DNA of 64,000 nt from Gilliamella sp. Pas-s25 (GCF_009795885.1 NZ_WTEV01000002.1:1-64000), one strand, 5' to 3'; positions 19,960 through 28,785 are shown, numbered from the stretch's first letter. Translations and numbers: made by a program. Notes: a model not told the origin generated them from the letters alone.

Positions 19960-20303
19960 TAACTACTTCCAGTTGCAAAATATTTTTATTTTTATTTTTA
20001 TTTAATCAAATTAATTAAATAAACTTCAGTAAGTTATCAAGTTCCCTTTGTGAATATCCTATGAAATATTGAGCTATAAAAACCAGAAATATTCAAAGAT
20101 GATAAGTCACAAATAAAGAATAAAATTAATTATAAACGTTATTTTAAAGTAAAAAATACAACTTTTTTGTTAAGATTTGTTAAGTGTAAATTTAAACTAG
20201 CTGCTTTTAAAAATACTAAAAAACCAATACTGCAATTTTCTCTAATTATATAAAGAATAAAAAGAAAAAAAGTAAACAATTTCCATGTGTATAAAGGTAT
20301 TTT
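19960..20303. promoter_or_regulatory. Upstream region of adhesin copy 1 with a hexanucleotide T-rich repeat
   Basis: A gene-free stretch. Reading the minus strand, a GGAAG ribosome site precedes the ATG, and about 20 bp further up lies a short tandem run of ATTTTT units (19981-20003 on the plus strand). The matching stretch in copy 2 (22136-22161) has a different length and an interrupted pattern. The duplicated part ends at 20216. The remaining 88 bp to 20303 are unique and AT-rich with no gene. Confidence 0.45.
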
Positions 20304-20377
20304 CAAATAAAGCCGAGGAGTTGCTTGATAGATTAAAAAATGTGTCTGGTACCATTCGCGCAAGGTTGCTATTTTAA
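20304..20377 (+). pseudogene. Orphan duplicate of the serA 3' end
   Basis: 74 bp matching 18158-18231 with one visible difference (GAGGAGTTG for GAGGAATTG). It encodes the last 24 or so residues of SerA in frame (KAEELLDRLKNVSG and on, ending LLF-stop) but has no upstream gene. It marks the junction of the tandem duplication and shows the duplicated segment included the chromosomal serA end. Confidence 0.92.
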
Positions 20378-20482
20378 TTGACATTTACTCAATGCCACCT
20401 ATCTTTTGATAAGTGGCTAATCATTACCAATTTAAACTAGTAATGGCATTAATATAATCGCTAATCTAATGCATCATCACCT

Positions 20483-22114
20483 TTAAGGACTGACACATGC
20501 TGCTTGTATAGTTCTCCATGATTCATTATAATCATGCAGTTCTCCGAGGGGTTGGGTAACAACCAAATATCGATTAGAACCAGATTGGGAAGCCGTCCAA
20601 AATCCATGCGAAGACAAAACAGTGCTCTCCCAAGAAACATCGTATTCATTACTAAGAGGATTATCCTCATTGCGCCATGGATATGCACTATTCAAACGTC
20701 CCCATTCATTAAATAATCCCCCTATCCAACGATTTCCTCGTTTAAAACTTAAGCGTCGTTGATAGAACCCCAAGCCGTCCGTTTCTGGTAGACCACCATT
20801 CCAACCGAGCCACGAATTATTGGTATTAGTGTAATCATTAACAGCGGGAAGACGATAATTACTACCTAATCCTTGACAAAATTGTATCGCTTGCTCATGT
20901 GTCATCGCATTATAGGACATATGCCAATTCTCATCATAGTAGAAGGGATTATTTATATACCAACGCTCTATCTTAAAACTATAAAGTAATTTGGTATGGC
21001 TACTATCTGCGTAAAGCTTAAATAACGAAGGCGAAAAACGCTTATCTATTGAATCGAGCGTTGGCCCTTTTAATTTTATCTTTAGGCCGCTTCTAATCGC
21101 TATCGGTCTGGCATTCCAAGCAGCTGACTCTTCATTTGCATCAGTACCAGCCCACCTGTAGTTCCAATTTACCTGATCAGCAGAAAGTGATAAGGTGACG
21201 CCATGACCACTCTCCGCACTAACAGTTGCCCCATTTGCGGCAATAATCTGTTCAGGTGTTATGCCTGATAATAATAAGAAAAAATGTAAATTATTTGCTC
21301 CTGTCGTCGGGAAGTTATCACTGGGCTTATCGGCATTATTCACTTTAAATCCCGCAAATCTTACCCAATTAGGACCGTCCACCATTTCAAAAAATGCATC
21401 ACCAAGTGCTGCGTCATATTGGCTATTAGGATACGCATAACAGGCCGATGGTTTGTCCGCCTTAACACCAAGATAATAAGTGTGGCTTATATTATTAAAA
21501 GTGCTGGTTTGTGGCACGCCATATTCGGTTGATAAGTGACCATTAGTTGCCGTAATGGTCAGTTGATAAGGCACATCACAGGCCGTTAATAATTTATTCG
21601 GATTAGCTTTAATTTCGGCTGTAATATCTTTATTATCGGCGTTTTTCCATGCAACTGTTAGGCTACCTGTTGCACTGGCATTTCCATCACCCTCGGCATC
21701 TCCCCAATAATTATAGGGGTCACCAATTAAATTATTCAGATCAATTCGAGGATAGTGGCTATTACCTGTTAATGGCACTAATGTTTGAATATCAGCAAAG
21801 GTTCTTGCTTCGTCTGGTAATGTGATGGGGCTGTTAAGGCTTGAATTATCTACCCTTGCATCAGGATATAAGTCGGTATTTGCCCCCGGAGCAATATACA
21901 CGCTGCCATCTGGGAATTTTATACCGAGCAATCCCTCTTCACTCATCGCCTTGGTTACACCACCATCCATGGTTAAATAAGGGGCACTACCCTGTATCAC
22001 ATTTGAGGTGGTTGCCGATAGCCCAATAGCTTTAGTTGAGACCATTAAGCCCAATAATGCTACTGATGTTTGTTTTGTTAGTTTCTCAAAAGATATGACT
22101 TCTCGTTTCATCAT
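20483..22114 (-). CDS. Secreted adhesin-like protein with C-terminal lectin-like domain (tandem copy 2)
   Basis: A 543-residue paralogue of the gene at 18337-19959 with the same signal peptide (one change, AIGLSA for AIALSA), N-terminal domain and NFPTTG domain. Through about residue 395 the two differ at only a handful of positions (for example QYDAALGDAFFEMVDG against QNDGALFEILDG, and TDANEE against IDFDEE). In the last 140 residues differences are dense: PETDGLGF against PDLDSDF, GRLNSAYPWRNEDNPLSN against GAFESGYPMENEETVLQN, TASQSGSNRYLVVTQPLGEL against TVSPGQMPNQHLVVHTLGDI. The cysteines, LFNEWG and QAACVSP are kept. The two proteins probably share folding and export but differ in the binding face. 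Function unknown. Confidence 0.7.
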   Translation of the reverse strand: MMKREVISFEKLTKQTSVALLGLMVSTKAIGLSATTSNVIQGSAPYLTMDGGVTKAMSEEGLLGIKFPDGSVYIAPGANTDLYPDARVDNSSLNSPITLPDEARTFADIQTLVPLTGNSHYPRIDLNNLIGDPYNYWGDAEGDGNASATGSLTVAWKNADNKDITAEIKANPNKLLTACDVPYQLTITATNGHLSTEYGVPQTSTFNNISHTYYLGVKADKPSACYAYPNSQYDAALGDAFFEMVDGPNWVRFAGFKVNNADKPSDNFPTTGANNLHFFLLLSGITPEQIIAANGATVSAESGHGVTLSLSADQVNWNYRWAGTDANEESAAWNARPIAIRSGLKIKLKGPTLDSIDKRFSPSLFKLYADSSHTKLLYSFKIERWYINNPFYYDENWHMSYNAMTHEQAIQFCQGLGSNYRLPAVNDYTNTNNSWLGWNGGLPETDGLGFYQRRLSFKRGNRWIGGLFNEWGRLNSAYPWRNEDNPLSNEYDVSWESTVLSSHGFWTASQSGSNRYLVVTQPLGELHDYNESWRTIQAACVSP

Positions 22115-22495
22115 TAACTACTTCCAGTTGCAAAATATTTTTATTTTTCTTTTTTATTTAATAAAATTAATTAAATAAACTTCAGTAAGTTATCAAGTTC
22201 CCTTTGTGAATATCCTATGAAATATTGAGCTATAAAAAACTGAAATATTCAAAGACGATAAGTCACAAATAAAGAATAAAATTAATTATAAACGTTACTT
22301 CAAAGTAAAAAATACAACTTTTTTGTTAAGATTTGTTAAGTGTAAATTTAAGCTAGCTGCTTTTAAAAATACCTGCAGGAATTATAGTAATGAATATATT
22401 TAAAATTTAGAAAAACATCGGGTTGTTTATACTTAATGATTAAATACTTAACCAACCTAAAAAATAGTTAAATTTCTATGAAAAAATCGATTTAT
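22115..22495. promoter_or_regulatory. Upstream region of adhesin copy 2
   Basis: A gap of 381 bp. 22115-22372 is the duplicated promoter segment, with a degenerate T-rich hexamer run at 22136-22161. From 22373 to 22495 the DNA is unique and AT-rich with no visible gene. This gap also lies beyond the srlR stop codon. Confidence 0.4.
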
Positions 22496-23275
22496 TTACG
22501 TTTCGTCGGTCTTCACTTTAATCACTTTAATACCCCTTTGAGTGAGCGCATCATAATATCTATCATCTAAATTATCATCAGTGATAATCGTATCAACAGC
22601 ACTTAAATCACAAACAACATTGGGGCTACGGCGACCAAATTTTGAGGAGTCAACTAACAAAATTAACTTAGCAGCAGCTTTACTCATGGCTACACTGCCA
22701 TGATAACTTTCGTTAAACGTTGTCACGCCACCTATTAAATCCACCCCATCAGCGCCCATAAACAGCTTATCGAAAGTATAAGATTCAAACGCTGCGATGG
22801 CTAAAGCGTTATTACTATGAAAGGAGGCAGATTTTCGACGAAACGTCCCCCCCGTTAAAATAATCGTTTGATCATTATCATTAGCAACCAGCTCATTGAC
22901 CATATGCAAACTATTGGTCATAATCGTTAAATTATTAAATCTTGCTAACATGGGGATCATTTGTGCCACCGTACTTCCTGCATCAAAAATGATAGAGTCA
23001 CCCTCATGAATTAGTTTAGCTGCCTCTTGTGCTATGGCCTTTTTTTGTGCAGTATTAATGTAGGTTTTGTGATCGATTGCTCTATCGCCAACCTCTCGAT
23101 TTAGCATTGCCCCGCCGTATGTGCGCAAAACTAAACCACTTTCATGCAATTGGGTGAGATCTTTACGAATGGTTGTCCCTGTTGTTTTAAAATGCTCGGC
23201 CAACTCTTCTACACTGATTTGCCCATTTTTTTGTAGATATTCCAGAATCGCTGTTTGTCGTTGCTTCACTTTCAC
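22496..23275 (-). CDS. srlR: Glucitol operon repressor (DeoR family)
   Basis: A 259-residue DeoR-type regulator (SrlR of E. coli is 257). The HTH is at residues 1-55 ([36 protein letters not shown]). The DeoRC sugar-phosphate-binding domain follows: [74 protein letters not shown]. It is the last gene of srlAEBD-gutM-srlR, as in E. coli. The gene that usually follows, gutQ, is absent; the duplicated adhesin region is there instead. It likely represses the operon in the absence of glucitol-6-phosphate. Confidence 0.9.
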   Translation of the reverse strand: MKVKQRQTAILEYLQKNGQISVEELAEHFKTTGTTIRKDLTQLHESGLVLRTYGGAMLNREVGDRAIDHKTYINTAQKKAIAQEAAKLIHEGDSIIFDAGSTVAQMIPMLARFNNLTIMTNSLHMVNELVANDNDQTIILTGGTFRRKSASFHSNNALAIAAFESYTFDKLFMGADGVDLIGGVTTFNESYHGSVAMSKAAAKLILLVDSSKFGRRSPNVVCDLSAVDTIITDDNLDDRYYDALTQRGIKVIKVKTDET

Positions 23276-23376
23276 AATTAAATCCCATCACCATTATCGA
23301 CGCGCATCATACGTAAAATCACTTTAAAATATATTATTTCACAATAAAAGGGAATATTTTTCAAAATAAAAGTTAA

Positions 23377-23745
23377 TTATTTTTTATTTGTGGTTAACGC
23401 TACAGTCAATGCACTTTGACTAACAGGATCATTTGGGAAAATATTTGCAGGAATAATATCAGCGATAGATAAACCATGTAATTGAGCAATGGGTTTTGGT
23501 AAAGCAAACACAGTGATGCCTTTCATTAATACTGAATCGATAACAATTTGGTGTTTATCTAATGAAATAGCAATTAATACCCTTGGTCTAAATCGCTTTG
23601 TTTGGCTACGGCCAACCCCTAAATAAGCCCCTTTTTTCATCGCTAAAAAAGCTTGATTAAAACGACGAATCTGAAGCCAACTAAATATGATTTGAATACA
23701 CCAAGCAATAAGTGCGATAACAATTAAAGAGGTGGTCATATTCAT
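23377..23745 (-). CDS. gutM: Glucitol operon activator GutM
   Basis: A 122-residue protein colinear with E. coli GutM (119): SLIVIALIAWCIQIIFSWLQ as one N-terminal membrane-like segment, RRFNQAFLAMKKG, GVGRSQTKRFRPRVLIAISL, DSVLMKGITVFALPKPI and FPNDPVSQSALTVAL. GutM is described as an activator of the glucitol operon, although it has no classical DNA-binding fold and looks membrane-anchored. It lies between srlD and srlR, separated from srlD by a strong hairpin (23782-23809) that could lower expression of gutM and srlR. Confidence 0.9.
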   Translation of the reverse strand: MNMTTSLIVIALIAWCIQIIFSWLQIRRFNQAFLAMKKGAYLGVGRSQTKRFRPRVLIAISLDKHQIVIDSVLMKGITVFALPKPIAQLHGLSIADIIPANIFPNDPVSQSALTVALTTNKK

Positions 23746-23781
23746 ATAGGCACTCCATGTTAAGTTTAATAAAATTAAAAG

Positions 23782-23809
23782 TGCGAAAATTTTTTACAAA
23801 ATTTTCGCA
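23782..23809 (-). terminator. Intra-operon hairpin between srlD and gutM
   Basis: A perfect 12-bp stem TGCGAAAATTTT / AAAATTTTCGCA with a 4-nt loop. On the minus strand it is followed by a T-rich stretch (CTTTTAATTTTATT). It looks like a partial terminator or RNA-stabilising end that separates high srlAEBD expression from low gutM-srlR expression. Confidence 0.65.
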
Positions 23810-23822
23810 TCCTATGTGTTAT

Positions 23823-24602
23823 CTAGAACATCACTTGTCCACCAGTAATGTTGATTGATTGCCCAGTACAATAAGAAGCTTTATCACTTGCATAAAATAG
23901 CAATACATTAAGTACATCTTGGTAATCGCAACCACGCTTGAGTGGCACTTTATCAATATAGACTTGTTCAACTTGACTTTCTGGGATGCCCAGTTTCTTT
24001 GCATATTGAGGTAATAATGATTGGAACATGGGTGATTTAAGCAAATTACCCAGCATCAATGAGTTAACAGTAATACCATGATCGGCAAGATCTAAGGCTA
24101 AAGATTGTGTTAACCCGACCCCACCAAATTTGGCGGCACTGTATCCTGAATTATGTTTACTGCCCACTTTCCCTGATTTTGAATTAATTTGAATAATTCG
24201 ACCTTGCGTATTGTATTTGATCATTAATTTGGCAAATTCACGTGCACATAAAAAATAACCAGTGAGGTTAACATTAACAGATAACTGAAAATCATTCAAT
24301 GCAAAATGGGTAATAGGTGCTGCTTTTGCAACGCCTGCGCTATACACCATTAAATCAACACGTTTAAACACATTATCAACATCTTGCGCTAATTGCAGCA
24401 CACTTTCTTCATTTGTAGCATCAACACCAAATCCTTTTGCCGTCCCCTCACCATGCTTTTGATTAATTGCGTCGGCAACTTTATTGGCATTGTCCATATT
24501 CAAATCAGCAACAACAACATGATAGCCCGCATCAGCAATACCATTACATAAGAATTCTCCTAGGGTTTGTCCCCCACCAATAATGACTGCAACTTGTTTC
24601 AT
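23823..24602 (-). CDS. srlD: Sorbitol-6-phosphate 2-dehydrogenase
   Basis: A 259-residue short-chain dehydrogenase oxidising D-glucitol-6-phosphate to fructose-6-phosphate with NAD. The Rossmann motif is VAVIIGGGQTLGEFLCNGIA. IQINSKSGKVGSKHNSGYSAAKFGG holds the Ser-Tyr-Lys catalytic set. DKVPLKRGCDYQDVL and ASYCTGQSINITGGQVMF are nearly identical to E. coli SrlD. The start is set at 24602 (MKQVAVII) because homologues begin there and GAGGAA precedes it; a start at 24617 would overlap srlB. It may also serve the sorbose pathway, whose own sorD is missing. Confidence 0.94.
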   Translation of the reverse strand: MKQVAVIIGGGQTLGEFLCNGIADAGYHVVVADLNMDNANKVADAINQKHGEGTAKGFGVDATNEESVLQLAQDVDNVFKRVDLMVYSAGVAKAAPITHFALNDFQLSVNVNLTGYFLCAREFAKLMIKYNTQGRIIQINSKSGKVGSKHNSGYSAAKFGGVGLTQSLALDLADHGITVNSLMLGNLLKSPMFQSLLPQYAKKLGIPESQVEQVYIDKVPLKRGCDYQDVLNVLLFYASDKASYCTGQSINITGGQVMF

Positions 24603-24613
24603 TTTTATATTCC

Positions 24614-24985
24614 TCATCGATTTAAAATTTTAATTTCATCACCAACTGAAAGCTGAGTTGGGCATTGCCCCTCTAGGTGAACAGTTCCAGGTAGCTCTGC
24701 CTCACAGTTACCATCAAACTTTAATGTGATGTGCCCTAATTCACGAAAATTAGCATTAGCAACTTCACCAACCGAAGTGATGAGATAACTTTGATTACCT
24801 AATTGAAGTGCTTGTCCTACTTGTAGTTCTAGCTGAAAATCATCATGGCTATGAACAAAACAGTAATCTGCTAAGTCTGATGGCGCACCATCCTTAAATA
24901 GGATTAACATGCCATCGGCTAAAGCTTCTTGGGCAAACTCTCCAATAGAATTAATTTGTGATTGATAGATAGTCTTTGACATCAT
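24614..24985 (-). CDS. srlB: PTS glucitol/sorbitol-specific IIA component
   Basis: A 123-residue IIA-Gut protein: MMSKTIYQSQINSIGEFAQE, MLILFKDGAPSDLADYCFVH, with the conserved histidine in CFVHSHDDF the likely phosphorylation site, then LQVGQALQLGNQSYLITSVG and GHITLKFDG. It takes phosphate from HPr and passes it to SrlE. It is in the srl operon, 26 bp after srlE. A start at either of the first two Met codons is possible. Confidence 0.9.
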   Translation of the reverse strand: MMSKTIYQSQINSIGEFAQEALADGMLILFKDGAPSDLADYCFVHSHDDFQLELQVGQALQLGNQSYLITSVGEVANANFRELGHITLKFDGNCEAELPGTVHLEGQCPTQLSVGDEIKILNR

Positions 24986-25011
24986 TTACCCCTCTTAACA
25001 ATTTGAAATGG

Positions 25012-26019
25012 TTACTGATATATAAATAGCGAAACAGCCCAAGCAATTAATACCGTTGGCGCACCAGTTAAAAAGCGACCAACAAGCACGGAGGGAACGC
25101 CGACACGTACTGTGTCTTGTTTCGCTTCAGCAAGCGATAAACCAACAGGAATAAAGTCACATGCGGCTTGCGCATTAATTGCAAACAATGCTGGCAATGC
25201 TAAATGGGGAGGAATATTACCAAGACCAATTTGCACCCCAACTAGCGTTCCAATTACTTGCGCAATAACCGCACCTGGCCCTAAAAATGGTGAAAGTAAT
25301 GGGAAAGAGCAGATTAAGGCTAAAATGATAAGTCCAATTGGGTTATTTGCTAGCGGAACTAAACCATGAGCAATAAAGTTACCCAAGCCTGATGCAATAA
25401 TAATTCCAATAATTGCAGATACAAACGCCATAAAAGGAAGTATTGTTTTAAGTACCGTATCAATAGTGTCACGGCCAGCTTGGAAAAAAACGGCAACCCC
25501 AGATCCCATACCAATACCAATTTTTGCTAGTAATCCGTCACTTTGTTCAGTAATTTTTTTACTGCTGTCATAATCTTTAAATTCAGACGATTTATTATTG
25601 GTTTGCAGTTCTTTGACTACTGATGGATTTTCGCTTACTAAATCACCTTCTTTTTCTATCAACTTAATATTGTGGGGTTTTACCGCTGAAACATAGATAT
25701 CCTCAACAATATATTGAGCAAGTGGACCTGATTTACCCGTTGCGTGAATATTGATAGTTGGAACACGATTTTTAGGATAGATACCACAACGTAACGTGCC
25801 ACCACAGTCAATCACAGCCACACCAATTTCATCTTTAGGTGGTTCACCTTCTTTAAAGCCATCAATTGCCTCCCACCCTGTTAACTCGACTAATATGTCA
25901 ACGATAGCAGGTTTTGTTCCTGCAGCGATATAAACAATCTTTTTACCTTCAATCACAGGAAGCTCTAATGGACCGCCCCAACCTGCTTCACCTTTTTCAA
26001 TTCGAATAAATTTAATCAT
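25012..26019 (-). CDS. srlE: PTS glucitol/sorbitol-specific IIBC component
   Basis: A 335-residue protein with an N-terminal IIB domain ([38 protein letters not shown], with the conserved Cys in LRCGIYPK as the likely phosphoryl acceptor). A linker around residues 130-165 is followed by a membrane domain from about residue 185 ([73 protein letters not shown]). With SrlA and SrlB it forms the glucitol permease. It starts 21 bp after srlA. Confidence 0.92.
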   Translation of the reverse strand: MIKFIRIEKGEAGWGGPLELPVIEGKKIVYIAAGTKPAIVDILVELTGWEAIDGFKEGEPPKDEIGVAVIDCGGTLRCGIYPKNRVPTINIHATGKSGPLAQYIVEDIYVSAVKPHNIKLIEKEGDLVSENPSVVKELQTNNKSSEFKDYDSSKKITEQSDGLLAKIGIGMGSGVAVFFQAGRDTIDTVLKTILPFMAFVSAIIGIIIASGLGNFIAHGLVPLANNPIGLIILALICSFPLLSPFLGPGAVIAQVIGTLVGVQIGLGNIPPHLALPALFAINAQAACDFIPVGLSLAEAKQDTVRVGVPSVLVGRFLTGAPTVLIAWAVSLFIYQ

Positions 26020-26040
26020 TTTGCTATTCCTTATGATTAT

Positions 26041-26589
26041 TTATAAATGAACTTTTCTTTCTAATTTAATCCCCATTTTTCTTTCAAAAATGGCGGTACA
26101 AAAGTCAGTAACCCAACCTCTAAAAAAGTTAGTGACTAAACCAACAAGAAAATAGCTCACAGCAAGAGGGCCGAGTGGCAGATCTAATTTAGTTAAACCA
26201 GCTGCAATACCTAAATAAACAAATAATTCACCAGGGTTAACATGTGGGAATAATCCATTCATTGAATGGCAACTATAAGAAGATGCAGCGTAGTAGCTTG
26301 GCTTATAAAACTCTGGCATAAAACGACCTAAGCTTAATGTCATTGGATTACAAAAAACAAAAGTGCCTATTAATGGCAATAAAAGATATCGAGAGATAGG
26401 ATTGCCGGCGCATGCTTGAGCTAAACGCTCGATACGCTCTTGCCCAATAAATTTAATTACCGCATTCATTACAACAAGCAGTGAAATTAATAATGGTAAA
26501 ATTCCCGTTACCATGCCAACAAATACTTTACCTCCTTCTTGGAATAAACCAATAAACCATTCAGCTCCAAATGAAATAGCATCAATCAT
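26041..26589 (-). CDS. srlA: PTS glucitol/sorbitol-specific IIC component
   Basis: A 182-residue membrane protein closely matching E. coli Srl[95 protein letters not shown] and [20 protein letters not shown]. The start is placed at 26589 (MIDAIS) because AGGAGGAAAT stands directly upstream and homologues begin there; an upstream start at 26631 is less likely. It is the first gene of the srl operon. Confidence 0.93.
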   Translation of the reverse strand: MIDAISFGAEWFIGLFQEGGKVFVGMVTGILPLLISLLVVMNAVIKFIGQERIERLAQACAGNPISRYLLLPLIGTFVFCNPMTLSLGRFMPEFYKPSYYAASSYSCHSMNGLFPHVNPGELFVYLGIAAGLTKLDLPLGPLAVSYFLVGLVTNFFRGWVTDFCTAIFERKMGIKLERKVHL

Positions 26590-26668
26590 ATTTCCTCCTA
26601 TTTTCGTTAAATTTCGAGCAGATAATATCAACTAAGAAAGGCAAAAACTTTTAACACGATCACAATTT

Positions 26669-26703
26669 GAAATATTTTCTTTTATTTTGAAAGAAAATAT
26701 TTC
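26669..26703. promoter_or_regulatory. Long inverted repeat upstream of srlA (candidate operator)
   Basis: A perfect 14-bp inverted repeat GAAATATTTTCTTT / AAAGAAAATATTTC with a 7-nt centre, 80-114 bp upstream of the srlA start. It is a plausible SrlR or GutM site. Just beside it, on the minus strand, is a CRP-like half site (ATTGTGATCGTG) whose second half is poor. Confidence 0.5.
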
Positions 26704-26862
26704 GAAAAGATTAATAAATAAAAAGAAATGAAAAAAAGAATCATAGGTTACTGAAATAGCAATGATAGTAAAAAATTAACTTTTTTTATTGGACATTAAC
26801 ATTAAGTTGGCGTAATTTTGTCAATACGGGTATTTATTATTCAATTTAAAGGAGAATATATC

Positions 26863-27399
26863 ATGGCTAAAAGTACGACTTCTGCTAAAAAACTACAACA
26901 AGCAGCGATTTTGTTTCCAACTGATTTAGGTCAACAGGCATCAAAAGATATTTCTGGAGCAATGAATTCTGTTTTAGCAGATGTATTTGCTTTATATTTA
27001 AAAACCAAAAACTTCCACTGGCATGTGAGTGGTCCTCATTTCCGTGATTACCACTTAATGTTAGATGATCATGGTGATGAGCTATTTGCAATGACCGATC
27101 CAATTGCTGAACGTGTCCGTAAATTAGGTGGTACAACACTACGTTCAATTGGTCATATCGCTAAATTACAAAGTATTTCTGATAATAATGCTGATTTTGT
27201 TGAACCATCAGATATGCTTGCCGAACTTTGCCAAGATAACGTGAGACTAACAGAACGCATGCGTGTAGCCCATGATATCTGTGATAAATATAATGATACT
27301 GCTACTGCAAGCTTAATCGAAGAGTGGATAGATCAAACTGAGCAGCGTGCATGGTTCTTATTTGAAGCCGGCCGAAAAGTCGACTCATCAGGACATTAA
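26863..27399 (+). CDS. dps: Dps-family DNA-binding ferritin-like protein
   Basis: A 178-residue Dps-like protein. The ferroxidase-site region KNFHWHVSGPHFRDYHLMLDD, with His, Asp and Glu ligands spread between subunits, is typical. It continues DELFAMTDPIAERVRKLGGT and DNVRLTERMRVAHDIC. Such dodecamers store iron oxidatively and protect DNA from peroxide. The start at 26863 follows AAAGGAGAATATATC; the first in-frame Met at 26818 has no good ribosome site. A 13-bp hairpin at 27420-27450 follows. Confidence 0.88.
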   Translation: MAKSTTSAKKLQQAAILFPTDLGQQASKDISGAMNSVLADVFALYLKTKNFHWHVSGPHFRDYHLMLDDHGDELFAMTDPIAERVRKLGGTTLRSIGHIAKLQSISDNNADFVEPSDMLAELCQDNVRLTERMRVAHDICDKYNDTATASLIEEWIDQTEQRAWFLFEAGRKVDSSGH

Positions 27400-27419
27400 T
27401 AAATAATTATTAATGACAA

Positions 27420-27450
27420 TAATAAGAGGCATATTCAATGCCTCTTATTA
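27420..27450 (+). terminator. Terminator after the Dps gene
   Basis: A perfect 13-bp stem TAATAAGAGGCAT / ATGCCTCTTATTA with a 5-nt loop, 20 bp after the dps stop. An ATG at 27438 inside the hairpin could open the next reading frame but is not used in this annotation. Confidence 0.7.
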
Positions 27451-27470
27451 AAACTACGTGGAGATTTAAG

Positions 27471-28019
27471 ATGAGTAAAAAAATTGCTGTATTAGTAGGG
27501 AGTTTACGTAAAGACTCTTATAACTTAAAAGTGGCAAAAGTTTTTCAGAAAATTGCACCACCATCACTTTCGTTACAAATTATCCAAATTGGCGATTTAC
27601 CTTTATATAATGAAGATATTGATACTGATACCCCGCCTGCCTCTTATACTCGTTTCCGTCAAGAAGTAGCAGAATGTCAAGGTGCTATTTTTGTAACGCC
27701 TGAATATAATCGTGGCTTGCCAGCGGTTATCAAAAATGCAATAGATGTGGGCTCTCGCCCTTATGGTAAAAGTATTTGGTCAAAAAAACCAGCTGCAATT
27801 ATTTCGGTTTCGCCTGGTGCGATTGGTGGATTTGGAGCAAATCATCAATTACGACAATCTTTAGTCTTTTTAGATATGCCAACATTACAACAACCAGAAG
27901 CTTATTTTGGCGGTGTAAGTACTGCCTTTGATGAACAAGGCAATATTACCCAAAAAAGCAAAGAATTTTTATCATTATTTATTAATACTTATGCTACTTG
28001 GGTTGAAAAATTCAGTTAA
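27471..28019 (+). CDS. NADPH-dependent FMN reductase family protein
   Basis: A 182-residue flavodoxin-fold reductase. The FMN phosphate loop IAVLVGSLRKDSYNLKVAKV is followed by LQIIQIGDLPLYNEDIDTD, FVTPEYNRGLPAVIKNAIDV, KKPAAIISVSPGAIGGFGAN and LVFLDMPTLQQPEAYFGGV, as in the NAD(P)H:FMN/quinone reductases (chromate or azo reductase-like). It is soluble and cytosolic. The start at 27471 follows GGAG; an earlier ATG lies in the dps terminator. The physiological substrate is not deducible. Confidence 0.85.
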   Translation: MSKKIAVLVGSLRKDSYNLKVAKVFQKIAPPSLSLQIIQIGDLPLYNEDIDTDTPPASYTRFRQEVAECQGAIFVTPEYNRGLPAVIKNAIDVGSRPYGKSIWSKKPAAIISVSPGAIGGFGANHQLRQSLVFLDMPTLQQPEAYFGGVSTAFDEQGNITQKSKEFLSLFINTYATWVEKFS

Positions 28020-28098
28020 TTGATATAAATTTTGCTATTCGCAGCCAAGCTTTTTTGGCTGTTTGATTTATTGATAAGTCTATTTAAATTCCTCAGTA

Positions 28099-28785
28099 AT
28101 GATATTATCTATTCCGAAAAGTGAGCAAGAGCTATTAAATCGTGCACAGTTAGTTGCTGGATACTCTTTTGGTGAAATAGCACAATACTTAAACATCACT
28201 ATACCCGCTAACTTAAACAAACAAAAAGGTTGGGTAGGTAACCTTATTGAAACGTTTTTAGGTGCAAATGCAGGTAGTAAAGCTGAGCAAGATTTTGCTA
28301 ATCTTGGTATAGAGCTAAAAACGATTCCTGTTGATAAGCAGGGTAAACCATTAGAAACCACCTTTGTCAGTGTCACGCCATTAATGGCTAATCATGGTGT
28401 TATTTGGGAAACAAGCCATGTTAAATACAAGCTTGCCAAAGTACTTTGGATCCCAATAGAGGGAGAAAGAACAATTCCACTTTCACATCGAAAAGTGGGG
28501 AAACCTATTTTATGGACACCAACCCAAGAACAAGAACAACAGCTAAAACAGGACTGGGAAGAGTTAATGGATATGATAGCGCTAGGGCATGTTGAAAAAA
28601 TTACGGCTCGATATGGCACTTATTTACAAATTAGACCTAAAGCAGCCAATGGGCAATCTTTAACCGAAGCAATTGGTGAAAATGGGCAAATTATTTTAAC
28701 CCGCCCTAGAGGATTTTATTTAAAAAAAACGTTTACGATGCAAATTTTGCAAGCTTCAATGTACGGTGCTGACCAAGGCAGATAA
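28099..28785 (+). CDS. mutH: DNA mismatch repair endonuclease MutH
   Basis: A 228-residue protein (229 in E. coli). It nicks the unmethylated strand at hemimethylated GATC when activated by MutS-MutL. The catalytic triad Asp65, Glu72, Lys74 is present in [18 protein letters not shown] (D-x6-E-x-K). Other family segments are [39 protein letters not shown] and [13 protein letters not shown]. Its presence implies Dam-directed mismatch repair. It starts 79 bp after the flavin reductase. Confidence 0.95.
   Translation: MILSIPKSEQELLNRAQLVAGYSFGEIAQYLNITIPANLNKQKGWVGNLIETFLGANAGSKAEQDFANLGIELKTIPVDKQGKPLETTFVSVTPLMANHGVIWETSHVKYKLAKVLWIPIEGERTIPLSHRKVGKPILWTPTQEQEQQLKQDWEELMDMIALGHVEKITARYGTYLQIRPKAANGQSLTEAIGENGQIILTRPRGFYLKKTFTMQILQASMYGADQGR

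Larger units (their letters stand above)
18158..20216. repeat. Tandem duplication unit, copy 1 (serA tail plus adhesin-like gene)
   Basis: This 2059-bp unit is repeated at 20304-22372. Homology starts inside serA at CAAATAAAGCCGAGGA and ends at CTGCTTTTAAAAATAC, beyond the promoter of the minus-strand adhesin-like gene. Flanks and the first two thirds of the gene are nearly identical between copies; the last part of the gene is much more diverged. An 88-bp unique spacer (20217-20303) separates the copies. Confidence 0.92.
20304..22372. repeat. Tandem duplication unit, copy 2
   Basis: A 2069-bp direct repeat of 18158-20216: serA tail, intergenic hairpin, adhesin-like gene and about 258 bp of upstream DNA. 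After 22372 the sequence (CTGCAGGAATTATAG) no longer matches copy 1. The 10-bp size difference is mostly a 9-bp net coding difference (543 against 540 residues). Confidence 0.92.

Noticed and set aside
20304-20377. A second serA-derived gene
   Set aside because: Only the last 74 bp are present, without start, promoter or domain. It is a duplication scar.
18337-22114. A diversity-generating retroelement acting on the adhesin C-terminus
   Set aside because: The variable C-terminal region with a lectin-like pattern suggested it, but no reverse transcriptase or template repeat exists in the window and differences are not limited to adenine-derived positions. Ordinary selection or recombination is simpler.
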